Assembly (NCBI RefSeq): GCF_003597125.1
Contig: NZ_QYYA01000003.1
Coordinates: 436,603 to 500,602 of the forward strand
Source of the DNA: Alcanivorax profundi
GTDB taxonomy: Bacteria > Pseudomonadota > Gammaproteobacteria > Pseudomonadales > Alcanivoracaceae
DNA: 64,000 bases
Direction of reading: 5' to 3'
In this document: piece by piece, positions 37,136-46,253 of the stretch
How positions within the stretch are numbered: position 1 is the first letter of the stretch
How the letters are laid out: every line of letters starts with the position of its first letter
Translations under genes and position numbers: made by a program
Notes under the pieces: model-generated
What the model saw: only the letters and a program-made list of their open reading frames with translations
Told to the model about the DNA's origin: nothing
Database searches by the model: none

Positions 37136-37343
37136 TTCGATGCTATTCCGGACGGCGTAATTTATCCTGTGAGCGGGGATGGCTACACCGCGAGTCTTTT
37201 ATCGATATGTGATGCGCTAATGTGCTGGCAGGTTTGTGTCTTCGGGGTGGGTGACAACGGCGGCCCGGTATAGTCTTGTGTCTGTGTCGTGGTGGGTAGT
37301 TGCTCACGATGGACAGAAAAGCCGCCAATCATTGGGCAAAGAA

Positions 37344-37372
37344 AAAGGGCCTACCCGATGGGTAGGCCCTTT
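37344..37372 (-). terminator. Intrinsic terminator of tRNA-Asn
   Basis: GGGCCTACCC and GGGTAGGCCC form a ten-pair stem with a short loop. On the minus strand the stem is followed by CTTTTTC, and it lies just downstream of the tRNA gene. Confidence 0.88.
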
Positions 37373-37377
37373 CTATT

Positions 37378-37453
37378 TGGCTCCGCCTGCTGGGCTCGAA
37401 CCAGCGACCCAATGATTAACAGTCATTTGCTCTACCAACTGAGCTAAGGCGGA
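37378..37453 (-). tRNA. tRNA-Asn (GTT)
   Basis: The 76-base gene has acceptor arms TCCGCCT/AGGCGGA with discriminator G and an encoded CCA. The D arm is GCTCAGTTGGTAGAGC, the anticodon loop is CTGTTAA (anticodon GTT), and the T arm is GCTGGTTCGAGCCCAGC. It sits at the edge of the polysaccharide locus, a common integration position, but I see no attachment-site duplication. Confidence 0.97.
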
Positions 37454-37521
37454 ATGTCTTGAGGCGCGTATATTAGTGACGCGCCCCGGGGTCGTCAACA
37501 CCCCGGGGGTGCGTTTGTTGC

Positions 37522-38712
37522 TTATTTAGCCAGTGCCTTCTCAATTCGGCTGATGGCTTCCTTCAGGGTGTCCATGCCAACGGCAAAAGACAGGCGCATG
37601 CAGCCGGGGGCGCCGAAGGCGGAACCGGGTACCAGTGCCACTTCTGCGGTCTCCAGCAGCAGGGCGGCCAGATCGGTATCGGTTTCGATGCCGTCCATGT
37701 TGGCGATTGCCTCAGAGAAGTCCGGGAACGCATAGAAGGTGCCGTCGCCCTGGGCGCATTTCACGCCGGGCAGGGCATCCAGTGCTGCGGTCAGGTAGTC
37801 ATGGCGCTCCTTGAATGCCTTGACCATCTCGTCGACACAGCCTTGGTCGCCAGCCAGCGCGGCTTCTGCGGCGGCCTGGCTGATGGAGGCCGGGTTGGAG
37901 GTGGACTGGGACTGCACTTTCTTCATGGCCGCAATCAGTTTCTGCGGGCCAGCGGCATAGCCGATGCGCCAGCCGGTCATGGAGTAGGCCTTGGAGACCC
38001 CATTCATGACTACGGTGCGGTCGTACAGCTCCGGGGTGGCGTTGACGATGTTCACGAACGGCTTGCCGGTCCACAGGATGTGCTCGTACATGTCGTCGGT
38101 GGCGACGATGATGTCCGGATGTTTCTTCAGCACGTCACCCAGGGCAGCCAGCTCTTCGATGGAATAGGCCATGCCGGAGGGGTTGGAGGGGCTGTTGATC
38201 ACGAACAGGCGGGTTTTCGGGGTGATCGCAGCTTCCAGTTGCTCCGGGGTGATCTTGAAGCGACTGTTTACGTCGGTTTCGATGATTTTCGGTACGCCGC
38301 CAGCGACCAGCACCATGTCCGGGTAGCTGACCCAGTAAGGGGCGGGGATGATGGCTTCGTCGCCGTCGTTCAGCAGGGCCAGAGCCATGTTGAAGAAGGA
38401 CTGCTTGCCACCGCTGGAGACCAGAATCTGGTTGGCTTCATAGTCCAGGCCGTTATCGCGCTTGTACTTGTCGATAATGGCTTTTTTCAGACCGGGAGTG
38501 CCGTCGACCGGGGTGTATTTGGTCTTGCCGGCGTTAATCGCTTCAATAGCGGCCTGCTTGATATGTTCCGGGGTATCGAAATCCGGCTCACCGGCACCCA
38601 GCCCAATAATGTCTTTGCCCTGAGCGCGCAGCTCACCGGCTTTTGCGGTGATGGCCAGGGTGGGAGAGGGCTTGATGCGTTGTACGCGGTCGGAAAGGCT
38701 GATATCGGACAT
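37522..38712 (-). CDS. aspC: Aspartate aminotransferase, class I (AspB/AspC family)
   Basis: A 396-residue PLP enzyme that interconverts aspartate and oxaloacetate with glutamate/2-oxoglutarate. Visible motifs are GLGAGEPDFDTPEHI, NSPSNPSG, ATDDMYEHI and GVSKAYSMTGWRIGYAAG, with the PLP Lys at about residue 241. It is of the subgroup Ib type common outside enterics. The start is preceded by cgaggagtgc. The upstream region shared with uvrB carries two REP-like palindromes. aspB is an equally valid name. Confidence 0.95.
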   Translation of the reverse strand: MSDISLSDRVQRIKPSPTLAITAKAGELRAQGKDIIGLGAGEPDFDTPEHIKQAAIEAINAGKTKYTPVDGTPGLKKAIIDKYKRDNGLDYEANQILVSSGGKQSFFNMALALLNDGDEAIIPAPYWVSYPDMVLVAGGVPKIIETDVNSRFKITPEQLEAAITPKTRLFVINSPSNPSGMAYSIEELAALGDVLKKHPDIIVATDDMYEHILWTGKPFVNIVNATPELYDRTVVMNGVSKAYSMTGWRIGYAAGPQKLIAAMKKVQSQSTSNPASISQAAAEAALAGDQGCVDEMVKAFKERHDYLTAALDALPGVKCAQGDGTFYAFPDFSEAIANMDGIETDTDLAALLLETAEVALVPGSAFGAPGCMRLSFAVGMDTLKEAISRIEKALAK

Positions 38713-39060
38713 GCACTCCTCGTTCGTCTGAGTAGTCGCTCGGCGGCGCTTTTGACGCAGCGTCGGACGTAGAAAGGGGCGTGCATTTTACCGGACTTGG
38801 TAGCTAATGTCCCGTATTTCCTGTGGGGGCGGGGAGGCTTCGCGGTCGAACGACCGCTCCCACGTCGGGCAGGAGGTGTTTTCTGTGGGGGCGGTCGTTC
38901 GACCGCGATTGACTGGCTCATCAGAATCCTCGAGGTGCCGCCGCCCCCGCAGAGGGGTTGCTGTCATCACGCCTTTGCCATGCCAGCTCTGCTACACTAG
39001 GTGCCGATTTTGCCACTGTGATTTTGCTGCCCTCCGGGCGGCGGCCATCAGGAAGCCCTC
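38713..39060. other. aspC-uvrB divergent spacer with two REP-like palindromes
   Basis: The 348-base spacer has no gene. REP-like units lie at 38,841-38,863 (minus orientation) and 38,885-38,911 (plus orientation). A candidate -10 of uvrB is TACACT at about 38,990, with no clear -35. No CTGT-N8-ACAG LexA box is visible. Confidence 0.6.
38841..38911. repeat. Pair of inverted REP-like palindromes
   Basis: Unit 1 (38,841-38,863, minus) and unit 2 (38,885-38,911, plus) each contain the palindrome CGGTCGTTCGACCG with a GTGGGAG/GTGGGGG leader. The layout resembles Pseudomonas REP doublets, whose consensus GTGGGAGCGGGC is closely similar. A third unit is at 42,138-42,165. Such units can form hairpins and are spread by RAYT transposases; none is in this window. 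Confidence 0.8.
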
Positions 39061-41079
39061 ATGTCTGAAAGCCTGTTCAAGCTCCATTCCGATTACCAGC
39101 CTGCGGGTGATCAGCCCACTGCGATTGCCCAGCTGATCGAGGGGATCAACGATGGTTTGGGGCATCAGACCCTGCTGGGGGTAACCGGGTCGGGCAAGAC
39201 GTTCACCATGGCCAATGTGATCCAGCAGACCGGGCGGCCGACGATCATCATGGCACCCAACAAGACGCTGGCGGCGCAGTTGTACGGGGAGTTCAAGGAG
39301 TTCTTCCCGGAAAACGCAGTGGAGTATTTCGTCTCGTACTACGATTACTACCAGCCGGAAGCCTATGTGCCGAGCTCCGATACCTTTATCGAGAAAGATG
39401 CGTCGGTGAACGAGCAGATTGAGCAGATGCGCCTGTCGGCCACCAAGGCGATTCTGGAGCGACAGGACACCATCATCGTGGCCACGGTATCAGCCATTTA
39501 TGGTCTGGGTGATCCGGCCAGCTACCACGCGATGGTATTGCACCTGGTGCGTGGCGACAGCATCGATCAGCGTGATCTGCTGCGCCGTCTGGCGGAGCTG
39601 CAGTACACCCGCAACGAAATGGATTTTCGCCGGGCCACGTATCGAGTGCGCGGCGATGTGATCGATATCTTTCCGGCGGAAGAAGAAAAGGAAGCGGTGC
39701 GCATCGAGTTGTTCGACGATGAGGTGGAGTCCATCAGCATTTTCGATCCGCTCACCGGCGAGGTGATCAAGCGGGTCAGTCGCATCACGGTGTACCCCAA
39801 GAGCCACTACGTCACCCCACGGGAGGTGGTGTTGAAAGCGGTGGACATGATCAAGGAAGAGCTGGATGAGCGGCTCAAGGAATTGAAAGAGCAAAACAAG
39901 CTGGTGGAAGCCCAGCGACTGGAGCAGCGCACCCGGTTCGATATCGAAATGCTGCAGGAACTGGGTTACTGCAACGGGGTGGAAAACTATTCCCGTTTGT
40001 TTTCCGGTCGCGCCCCTGGCGAAGCGCCGCCGACCCTGTTCGATTATCTGCCCGAGAATGCGCTGCTGATTGCGGACGAGTCCCATGTGACCATCCCGCA
40101 GTTGGGAGCCATGTATAAAGGTGACCGCTCCCGAAAGGAAACGCTGGTCAACTTCGGCTTCCGGCTGCCTTCCGCCATGGATAACCGTCCGTTGAAATTC
40201 GAGGAGTGGGAGCAGCTGGCCCCCCAGATGGTGTTTGTGTCGGCGACCCCTGGCCCCTATGAGGAGAAGTACGCGGGCCAGGTGGTGGAACAGGTGGTGC
40301 GCCCCACCGGCCTGGTGGACCCACAAATCGAGATTCGCCCGGCTACCACCCAGGTGGACGACTTGCTGGGGGAGGCCAAAGAGGCCATCGAGAAGGGCGA
40401 GCGGGTGTTGGTGACCACGCTCACCAAGCGCATGGCAGAGGACCTGACCGAGTACCTGGGCGAGCATGGGATCAGTGTGCGTTATCTGCACTCCGACATT
40501 GATACCGTGGAGCGGGTAGAAATTATCCGTGACCTGCGGCTGGGCAAGTTCGACGTGTTGGTGGGGATCAACCTGTTGCGAGAAGGCCTGGATATGCCGG
40601 AAGTTGCGCTGGTGGCGATTCTGGATGCCGACAAGGAAGGTTTCCTGCGGGCCGAGCGCTCGCTGATCCAGACGATTGGCCGTGCTGCGCGGAATGTGAA
40701 GGGACGCGCCATTCTTTATGCCGACAAGATGACCGGCTCCATGGAGCGGGCCATCGACGAAACCAACCGTCGCCGGGAGAAGCAGGAAGCCTTTAACAAG
40801 GCGAATGGCATCACCCCGCAGGCCCTCAACAAGAAAGTCCGTGACATCATGGACGACAGTGGCGGCAGCCAGTTTGACCGCAAGGCGGGCAAGGGCCCGC
40901 AGAAGAAAGTGGCCGAGCCAACCTCACCCTACGAGTCCATGTCACCCGCTCAGCTGGCCAAGGAAATCGAAAAGCTGGAAGCGAAGATGATGGCGCACGC
41001 CAAGAACCTGGAATTCGAAGATGCGGCGGCGACAAGGGATCAGATTCATCAGCTGCGTGAGTTAGGTTTTATGCGCTAG
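39061..41079 (+). CDS. uvrB: UvrABC excision nuclease subunit B
   Basis: A 672-residue nucleotide-excision-repair helicase-like protein that verifies damage loaded by UvrA and recruits UvrC. Walker A is [14 protein letters not shown]. The beta-hairpin region is [21 protein letters not shown], Walker B is LLIADESH, and motif VI is [19 protein letters not shown]. The C-terminal UVR domain ([25 protein letters not shown]) binds UvrC. Full length for the family. The stop is followed almost at once by a heptad-repeat array. Confidence 0.98.
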   Translation: MSESLFKLHSDYQPAGDQPTAIAQLIEGINDGLGHQTLLGVTGSGKTFTMANVIQQTGRPTIIMAPNKTLAAQLYGEFKEFFPENAVEYFVSYYDYYQPEAYVPSSDTFIEKDASVNEQIEQMRLSATKAILERQDTIIVATVSAIYGLGDPASYHAMVLHLVRGDSIDQRDLLRRLAELQYTRNEMDFRRATYRVRGDVIDIFPAEEEKEAVRIELFDDEVESISIFDPLTGEVIKRVSRITVYPKSHYVTPREVVLKAVDMIKEELDERLKELKEQNKLVEAQRLEQRTRFDIEMLQELGYCNGVENYSRLFSGRAPGEAPPTLFDYLPENALLIADESHVTIPQLGAMYKGDRSRKETLVNFGFRLPSAMDNRPLKFEEWEQLAPQMVFVSATPGPYEEKYAGQVVEQVVRPTGLVDPQIEIRPATTQVDDLLGEAKEAIEKGERVLVTTLTKRMAEDLTEYLGEHGISVRYLHSDIDTVERVEIIRDLRLGKFDVLVGINLLREGLDMPEVALVAILDADKEGFLRAERSLIQTIGRAARNVKGRAILYADKMTGSMERAIDETNRRREKQEAFNKANGITPQALNKKVRDIMDDSGGSQFDRKAGKGPQKKVAEPTSPYESMSPAQLAKEIEKLEAKMMAHAKNLEFEDAAATRDQIHQLRELGFMR

Positions 41080-41083
41080 AGAG

Positions 41084-41244
41084 CAGTTAACAGTGAATAG
41101 TTAACAGTGAACAGTGCGCGTTAAGCTTTTTAGGTTCCTGGAACCATGAGGCCGCGCCCATGGGTTGGGCGCGGCCTCATTGCTTGAAGACAAAAACAAA
41201 CGCGGCTCGCGCCGCTGTTAACTGTTAACTGTTCCTTGTTCACT
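41084..41244. repeat. Inverted heptad arrays around a GC-rich hairpin between uvrB and cysZ
   Basis: The left array (41,084-41,116) is made of CAGTTAA/CAGTGAA-type 7-mers. The right array (41,215-41,244) has the reverse complements (TTAACTG, TTCACTG-like). Between them lies the hairpin 41,146-41,180 with arms ATGAGGCCGCGCCCA and TGGGCGCGGCCTCAT. A closely similar arrangement lies at 57,689-57,955. The last codons and stop of cysZ (EQGTVNS) are encoded by the right array. Confidence 0.75.
41146..41180. terminator. Strong hairpin between convergent uvrB and cysZ
   Basis: The perfect 15-bp stem ATGAGGCCGCGCCCA with a 5-base loop lies between convergent genes. No T-run follows on either strand, so classical intrinsic termination is uncertain. 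Its arms recur in the hairpin at 57,747-57,793. Confidence 0.5.
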
Positions 41245-41991
41245 CAGCTGCTCCACCCAAATCAGCGTCCCCGCAATTACCGCCACCGGCATGATGAACA
41301 GGTTAACCAGCGGGATCATGGTAAGCGCCATGACCACGGCGCCGAAGGTGAGTACCAGCCAACGTCGGGTTTTCAGTCGCTCGAGCATTACCTCGAAGGG
41401 GACCTGGCGGTTATCGGCGCCGAAATCGATGTACTGCATGCCCAGCAGCCAGCCGGACCACAGGAACCAGATGGCGGAGGCGAACACGTTGATGACCGGG
41501 ATGAAGTAAATGACCCCGACCACCAGCAGAACCAGCAGGGCACGCCACAGCCAGTACCAGGTTTTGCGCAGTTCGCGCTTGAAGGTCCGCACGATCATGG
41601 CGGGGATGGATTCTTCCGGCATGGGGTGACCGGTCACCTGGAAATCCACTTTTTCCGCCAGGAACCCCATGAACGGTGCCGCGATCAGCTGCACGCCGAT
41701 GGAGAAGATGCTGGCGAACAGCGCCAATAACAGGATCCACACCAGGATGATGGCGGCATCGAGGATGAAGTCGATGGCACCGTTCAGGAAGCTCCAGGTG
41801 CCGGTGAGGGCCCAGTCGGCGGTGCTGGCGGTGATCCAGCCGGCAATCCAGCTGCCGCTGGCCCAATACAGGCCACCGAACACCAGGATGTTGAAAATCA
41901 GCGGCACAATGACATACGGCCGCAGTTCCCGGGTGCGGGCCAGCTGCAGGCTGCGTTTGAGGTAGCTGATGGCGTCGGCAATCTGGGACAC
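41218..41991 (-). CDS. cysZ: Sulfate transporter CysZ-like (EI24/DUF540 family)
   Basis: A 257-residue membrane protein with about four long hydrophobic segments: LRPYVIVPLIFNILVFGGLYW, FILDAAIILVWILLLALFASI, LLVLLVVGVIYFIPVINVF and VMALTMIPLVNLFIMPVAV. Length and topology match CysZ of E. coli, a sulfate-permeable inner-membrane protein feeding cysteine synthesis. GTG 41,991, six bases after AAGGA, is the best start; the frame stays open to 42,129. Its C-terminal seven residues are encoded inside a heptad-repeat array, suggesting the original end was replaced. Confidence 0.85.
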   Translation of the reverse strand: MSQIADAISYLKRSLQLARTRELRPYVIVPLIFNILVFGGLYWASGSWIAGWITASTADWALTGTWSFLNGAIDFILDAAIILVWILLLALFASIFSIGVQLIAAPFMGFLAEKVDFQVTGHPMPEESIPAMIVRTFKRELRKTWYWLWRALLVLLVVGVIYFIPVINVFASAIWFLWSGWLLGMQYIDFGADNRQVPFEVMLERLKTRRWLVLTFGAVVMALTMIPLVNLFIMPVAVIAGTLIWVEQLSEQGTVNS

Positions 41992-42137
41992 AGGCAATCC
42001 TTGGGTAAGAGCAGCTGCGAGCTTGGAGCTGTCGGCTGCGAGGAAAAGACAGGTTGTGGAAATGGTACCTGTCGCGTCCCCTGCTGCACAGGGTGGGGGA
42101 AAGCGGCAAGCTGCCAGGAAAGGCACCATCCTTTCCT

Positions 42138-42165
42138 GTGGGAGCGGTCGTTCGACCGCGATTGG
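42138..42165 (+). repeat. REP-like palindrome
   Basis: GTGGGAGCGGTCGTTCGACC, continuing into GCGATTGG, is nearly identical to the plus-oriented unit at 38,885-38,911. Confidence 0.8.
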
Positions 42166-42342
42166 CGAAGCATCAGCTTTTCGGTGGAATCACTGCTAGG
42201 CCTGGCCGCTGCTCAATCATCAAATTCGGTAAAAGCTGACCGACCTTGGGCATGCAGTGTGCTGAGTAAGGCGTGTAGCGGTCTTTATCGGTATCTCGCC
42301 TGATGAATTCACTGCCGGTTGTCGCTAGACTTAGCCCTTTTG

Positions 42343-42607
42343 ACAGGCTGTTAAAAAGCCCGTTGCGTACTCAGTCTTTCAGGCTGGTTCGCAATCTAGG
42401 CGCGCTTTTGAAGGTGTATGTCCATCCATCAAGAAAGCGCAACAACGAGTGCGGGCCAGCCTGGAAGACCCGTAGGGCGCGGCCTGAAGGGCGCATCTGC
42501 TGCGCTTTGCCGCTAGGAAAGGGAACGACCATGTCCGTCGCGACAAAACACAACAGCTGCACCCTTCAGGCCACGCTGAGCATGCAAGGGGCTTTTCAAC
42601 AGCCTGT
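42343..42607 (+). repeat. 265-bp dispersed element, copy A
   Basis: The ends are imperfect inverted repeats. The left arm begins ACAGGCTGTTAAAAAGCCC and the right arm, reverse-complemented, begins ACAGGCTGTTGAAAAGCCC; both then run into TTGCRTRCTCAG. The interior is shared with copies B and C, including CAATCTAGGCGCG, AAGGTGTATGTCCATCCATC, GCGCAACAACGAGTGCGGGC and AACACAACAGCTGCA. No transposase is encoded. The element looks MITE-like or like a large structured RNA. Confidence 0.85.
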
Positions 42608-42700
42608 TATGCCCACGGTGCGCCGTTACGGCTTAAGGGGGCGGCGAAACACAGATTTTCGCCCATTATTTGGCCTGCTGGCCCGAGTTAAGCAGACACT

Positions 42701-45700
42701 ATGCGACTGAAATCCATAAAACTGGCCGGGTTCAAGTCCTTTGTGGACCCTACCACCACCAATTTCCCGGAAAATCTCACCGCTGTGGTGGGGCCCAACG
42801 GGTGTGGGAAGTCCAATATCATTGATGCGGTTCGCTGGGTGATGGGGGAATCCTCCGCCAAGCACTTGCGCGGCGAGTCCATGGCCGACGTGATTTTCAA
42901 CGGCTCCAACGCCCGCAAACCGGTGGCCCAGGCCTCTATCGAGCTGATCTTCGATAACTCCGATGCCACCGTCACCGGTGAATACGGCAAGTTCAACGAG
43001 ATTTCCGTCAAGCGCCAGGTGACCCGGGATGGCCAATCCAATTATTTCCTGAATGGCACCAAATGCCGTCGCAAGGACATTGCCGATATCTTCTTGGGTA
43101 CGGGCCTGGGGCCGCGCAGTTACGCGATTATCGAGCAGGGCATGATTTCCCGCCTGATCGAGGCGAAACCGGAAGAGCTGCGGGTTTACATCGAAGAAGC
43201 CGCCGGGATCTCCAAGTACAAGGCGCGTCGTCGTGAGACGGAAAACCGCATCCGCCGTACTCGCGAGAACCTGGAGCGCCTGACCGACATCCGCGAAGAA
43301 CTGGAGCGCCAGCTGGAGCGCTTGAGCCGTCAGGCCAGTGCGGCGGAAAAGTACAAGCAATACAAGGAAGAAGAGCGTCTCAAGGGCGCTCAGCTCAAGG
43401 CATTGCGCTGGAAAGGCCTGGATACCCAGGTGCAGCAGCTTGACCATGTGATTGGCGAGCTGGACGTCTCCATCGAAGCCAAGGTGGCGGAGCAGCGCCA
43501 TGTGGATGCCGAGGTGGAGCGGCTCCGAGAGCAGCACCACGAGGTGCAGGAGCGGTTTAACGAAGTGCAGCAGCACTTCTACGCCCTGGGTGCCGAGGTG
43601 GCGCGGCTGGAGCAGAACATCCAGAACCAGCGCGAGCGCAAGCAGCAGCTCTATGAAGAGCTGGATCAGATCAATGCCAGCTTCCGGGAGTCCGACGAGC
43701 ACCTGACGATGGACACGGAAAAAGTGGCCGAGCTGGATGCCATTCTGGCCGAGCGTGAGCCCGAGCTGGAAATGATCAGCGAGCAGCAGGAGGTCTCCAG
43801 TGAGGCGCTGGCGCTGGCCGAAGAGGCCATGCAGAACTGGCAGCAGGCATGGGAAGAATTCAACGGCAAATCTGGCGAATCGCGCCGGCAGGCCGAGGTA
43901 GAACAGTCCCGCATCCAGCATCTGGAGAAATCCCAGGAGCGCCTGCAGGACCGCATTGAGCGGCTCAAGAAAGAGCAGGAGTCTCTGGACGCCGGCCCGC
44001 TGGCGCAGGAAATGCGTCAGCTGGAAGAGCAGGTGGAGCAGTTCCGTGCCCAGACCGAGGAAAGCGAGCTGCGCAGTGAGAGCCTGCAGGAAGAGATTAA
44101 CCAGATGCGCCGCGAAAACGGCGATCGGGGCCGCCAGCTGGAAGAGGCCCGCGAGAAGCTGCAGGCGCTGAAAGGCCGTCGCACCTCGCTGGAAGCCTTG
44201 CAGAAAGCGGCCATGGGCGATGACGGAGCGGTCAGTGACTGGCTCAATCGCCACGAGCTCGACGCCGAGCCGCGGTTGGCAGATCAGGTCCAGGTGGCGG
44301 AAGGTTGGGAGAAGGCCCTCGAAGCGGTGCTTGGCGACGCCCTGCAGGCCGTGGCGGTCAACGGGCTGGATCAGGTCAGCGATTGGCTGGGCGATCTGGA
44401 TCATGGTCGTCTTGCGTTGGTGAGCCCAGCCGGTGTCAAAGGCGAGGGCAGTGCGGGCGACTTGCTCCGTGACAAGGTTGACGGTCAGGTCCCGGAAGGG
44501 CTGCTGGCCGGGGTGTATGTGGCCGATAACCTGGATGCAGCCCTGACCCTGCGCGGGCAGCTGGCGGCGCACGAGTCGGTGGTGACCCGTGACGGTATCT
44601 GGCTCGGGCCGGACTGGCTGAAAGTGGCCAAAGAGGAAGACCAGGAAGCCGGCATTCTGGAGCGACGCCGCGAACTGGAAAGCCTGGAAGACCAGATTGA
44701 GACCCTGCAGGTCACCGTGGATGAGCTCAAGGAGCAGCTGGAAAGCACCCGTGAGCAAATCGGTGAGCTGGAGGAAGAGCGTGAGGACGTTCAGCGCCAG
44801 GCGGCGCGCCTGAACCGCGATCTGGGCGAGATCAATGCCCAGGTCAGTGCCCGTCAGGTGCGTCTGGAGCAGATCACCATGCGCCGTGAGCGCCTTGGCA
44901 AGGAAATGGACGAAGCCAACGAGCAGCTCGAGCAGGAACAGGAACAGATGAAAGAGGGCCGGGCGGTGCTGGCGGAAGCGCTGGACGCCATGGAGGCGGA
45001 CAGTGGCCAGCGCGAAGCGCTGTTGTCACGCCGTGACGAACTGCGTCTGAAGCTCGACGAGGCCCGCCAGAAGGCCCGTCATGACCGGGATCAATCCCAC
45101 CAGGTCGCTATGGAAGTGCAGGGGGCCAAGACTCAGGCCGATTCCCTGCGCCAGAACCTGTCTCGCCTGGAAGCGCAGGTGCAGGCCATGGCCGAGCGCA
45201 AGGCCCTGCTGGAAGAGCAGACCCGGGAGGGCGACGACCCGGGCGCCGAGCTGCAGCAACAGCTGGAAGAAAAGCTGGCAGTGCGCCTGGAGGCAGAGCA
45301 CAAGCTCACCGAAGCCCGCCGTGAGCTGGAAACCGTGGACCACGAGATGCGCAATCTGGAAGGCCAGCGTGGGCAGTACGAGCGCCAGGCCCAGGAAATC
45401 CGCAGCACCATGGACCAGAAGCGCATGCAGTGGCAGGATCTGAGCACCCGTCGCCAGACGGTGGCGGAGCAGCTGTCCGAGCAGAACTTCGACCTGAAGA
45501 CGATTCTCGACAACCTGCCCGAGGAAGCCAACGAACAGGAGTGGGCGCAGGAGATGGACCTGATCGGGCAGCGCATTTCCCGTTTGGGCCAGATTAACCT
45601 GGCGGCCATTGATGAGTATCAGCAGCAGTCTGAGCGCAAGAACTACCTGGACAGCCAGAATGACGATCTGGAAGACGCCCTCAAGACCCTGGAAAACGCC

Positions 45701-46198
45701 ATTCGCAAGATCGACCGCGAAACCCGGGCGCGCTTCAAGGAGTACTTCGACCGGATCAACCGCGGCTTGCAGGAGCTGTTCCCGAAGGTATTCGGCGGCG
45801 GCCATGCCTACCTGGAACTGACCGGCGAAGACCTGCTGGATACCGGGGTGGCGATCATGGCGCGGCCGCCCGGCAAGCGGAACAGCACGATTCACCTGTT
45901 GTCCGGTGGTGAGAAGGCGCTCACCGCATTGTCACTGGTGTTCAGTATCTTCCAGCTCAACCCGGCACCGTTCTGTCTGCTGGATGAGGTAGATGCCCCG
46001 CTGGATGACGCCAACGTGGGCCGTTTCTGTAACCTGGTGTCGGAAATGTCTGCAAAAGTCCAATTCATCTACATCACACACAACAAGATTGCGATGGAGA
46101 TGGCTGCTACCCTGATGGGGGTGACCATGCACGAGCCTGGGGTCTCCCGTCTGGTATCGGTGGATGTGGAAGAAGCTGCCGAAATGGCAGCCATGTGA
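42701..46198 (+). CDS. smc: Chromosome partition protein SMC
   Basis: A 1165-residue condensin ATPase. Walker A is VVGPNGCGKSNIIDAVRWVMGE at about residues 26-47. Long coiled coils flank a hinge at about 515-650 (AVLGDALQAVAVNGLDQVSDW). The C-terminal head has the signature HLLSGGEKALTALSLVFSIF and Walker B FCLLDEVDAPLDDAN. It compacts and segregates chromosomes with ScpA/ScpB. It starts after repeat copy A and is followed by zipA, the order seen in pseudomonads. Long antisense open frames here come from its GC-rich, helix-biased codons. Confidence 0.98.
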   Translation: MRLKSIKLAGFKSFVDPTTTNFPENLTAVVGPNGCGKSNIIDAVRWVMGESSAKHLRGESMADVIFNGSNARKPVAQASIELIFDNSDATVTGEYGKFNEISVKRQVTRDGQSNYFLNGTKCRRKDIADIFLGTGLGPRSYAIIEQGMISRLIEAKPEELRVYIEEAAGISKYKARRRETENRIRRTRENLERLTDIREELERQLERLSRQASAAEKYKQYKEEERLKGAQLKALRWKGLDTQVQQLDHVIGELDVSIEAKVAEQRHVDAEVERLREQHHEVQERFNEVQQHFYALGAEVARLEQNIQNQRERKQQLYEELDQINASFRESDEHLTMDTEKVAELDAILAEREPELEMISEQQEVSSEALALAEEAMQNWQQAWEEFNGKSGESRRQAEVEQSRIQHLEKSQERLQDRIERLKKEQESLDAGPLAQEMRQLEEQVEQFRAQTEESELRSESLQEEINQMRRENGDRGRQLEEAREKLQALKGRRTSLEALQKAAMGDDGAVSDWLNRHELDAEPRLADQVQVAEGWEKALEAVLGDALQAVAVNGLDQVSDWLGDLDHGRLALVSPAGVKGEGSAGDLLRDKVDGQVPEGLLAGVYVADNLDAALTLRGQLAAHESVVTRDGIWLGPDWLKVAKEEDQEAGILERRRELESLEDQIETLQVTVDELKEQLESTREQIGELEEEREDVQRQAARLNRDLGEINAQVSARQVRLEQITMRRERLGKEMDEANEQLEQEQEQMKEGRAVLAEALDAMEADSGQREALLSRRDELRLKLDEARQKARHDRDQSHQVAMEVQGAKTQADSLRQNLSRLEAQVQAMAERKALLEEQTREGDDPGAELQQQLEEKLAVRLEAEHKLTEARRELETVDHEMRNLEGQRGQYERQAQEIRSTMDQKRMQWQDLSTRRQTVAEQLSEQNFDLKTILDNLPEEANEQEWAQEMDLIGQRISRLGQINLAAIDEYQQQSERKNYLDSQNDDLEDALKTLENAIRKIDRETRARFKEYFDRINRGLQELFPKVFGGGHAYLELTGEDLLDTGVAIMARPPGKRNSTIHLLSGGEKALTALSLVFSIFQLNPAPFCLLDEVDAPLDDANVGRFCNLVSEMSAKVQFIYITHNKIAMEMAATLMGVTMHEPGVSRLVSVDVEEAAEMAAM

Positions 46199-46207
46199 GG
46201 AATACGT

Positions 46208-46223
46208 GTCGCCTTCGGGCGAC
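46208..46223 (+). promoter_or_regulatory. Small UUCG hairpin between smc and zipA
   Basis: GTCGCC-TTCG-GGCGAC forms a six-pair stem with the very stable UUCG tetraloop, ten bases after the smc stop and 30 bases before the zipA start. No T-run follows. It could set transcript stability between the two genes or be a weak attenuator. Confidence 0.5.
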
Positions 46224-46253
46224 ATAATCAGCGTAAGCAAGGAAGACGAGGCA

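Larger units (their letters stand above)
41992..42700. other. cysZ-smc divergent spacer with REP-like unit and 265-bp repeat
   Basis: No protein gene is supported. The spacer contains a REP-like palindrome (42,138-42,165) and copy A of the 265-bp dispersed element (42,343-42,607). Short open frames inside the repeat recur with changes in the other copies and look non-coding. smc starts 93 bases after the repeat. Confidence 0.7.

Noticed and set aside
37378-37453. Genomic-island attachment site at tRNA-Asn
   Set aside because: No integrase gene and no direct repeat of the tRNA 3' end were seen within the window.
38964-39060. LexA/SOS box upstream of uvrB
   Set aside because: No CTGT-N8-ACAG match could be found in the spacer.
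42371-42562. 63-codon open frame recurring at 62,139-62,330
   Set aside because: The similarity comes from the 265-bp repeat as a whole. Copy B has no equivalent intact frame of the same product, and the differences do not favour silent changes.
42626-44758. A 710-codon antisense open frame across the smc 5' half
   Set aside because: It is the reverse reading of GC-rich, Leu/Glu/Gln-rich coiled-coil codons; the Leu/Gln/His-rich product has no domain and smc is unambiguous.
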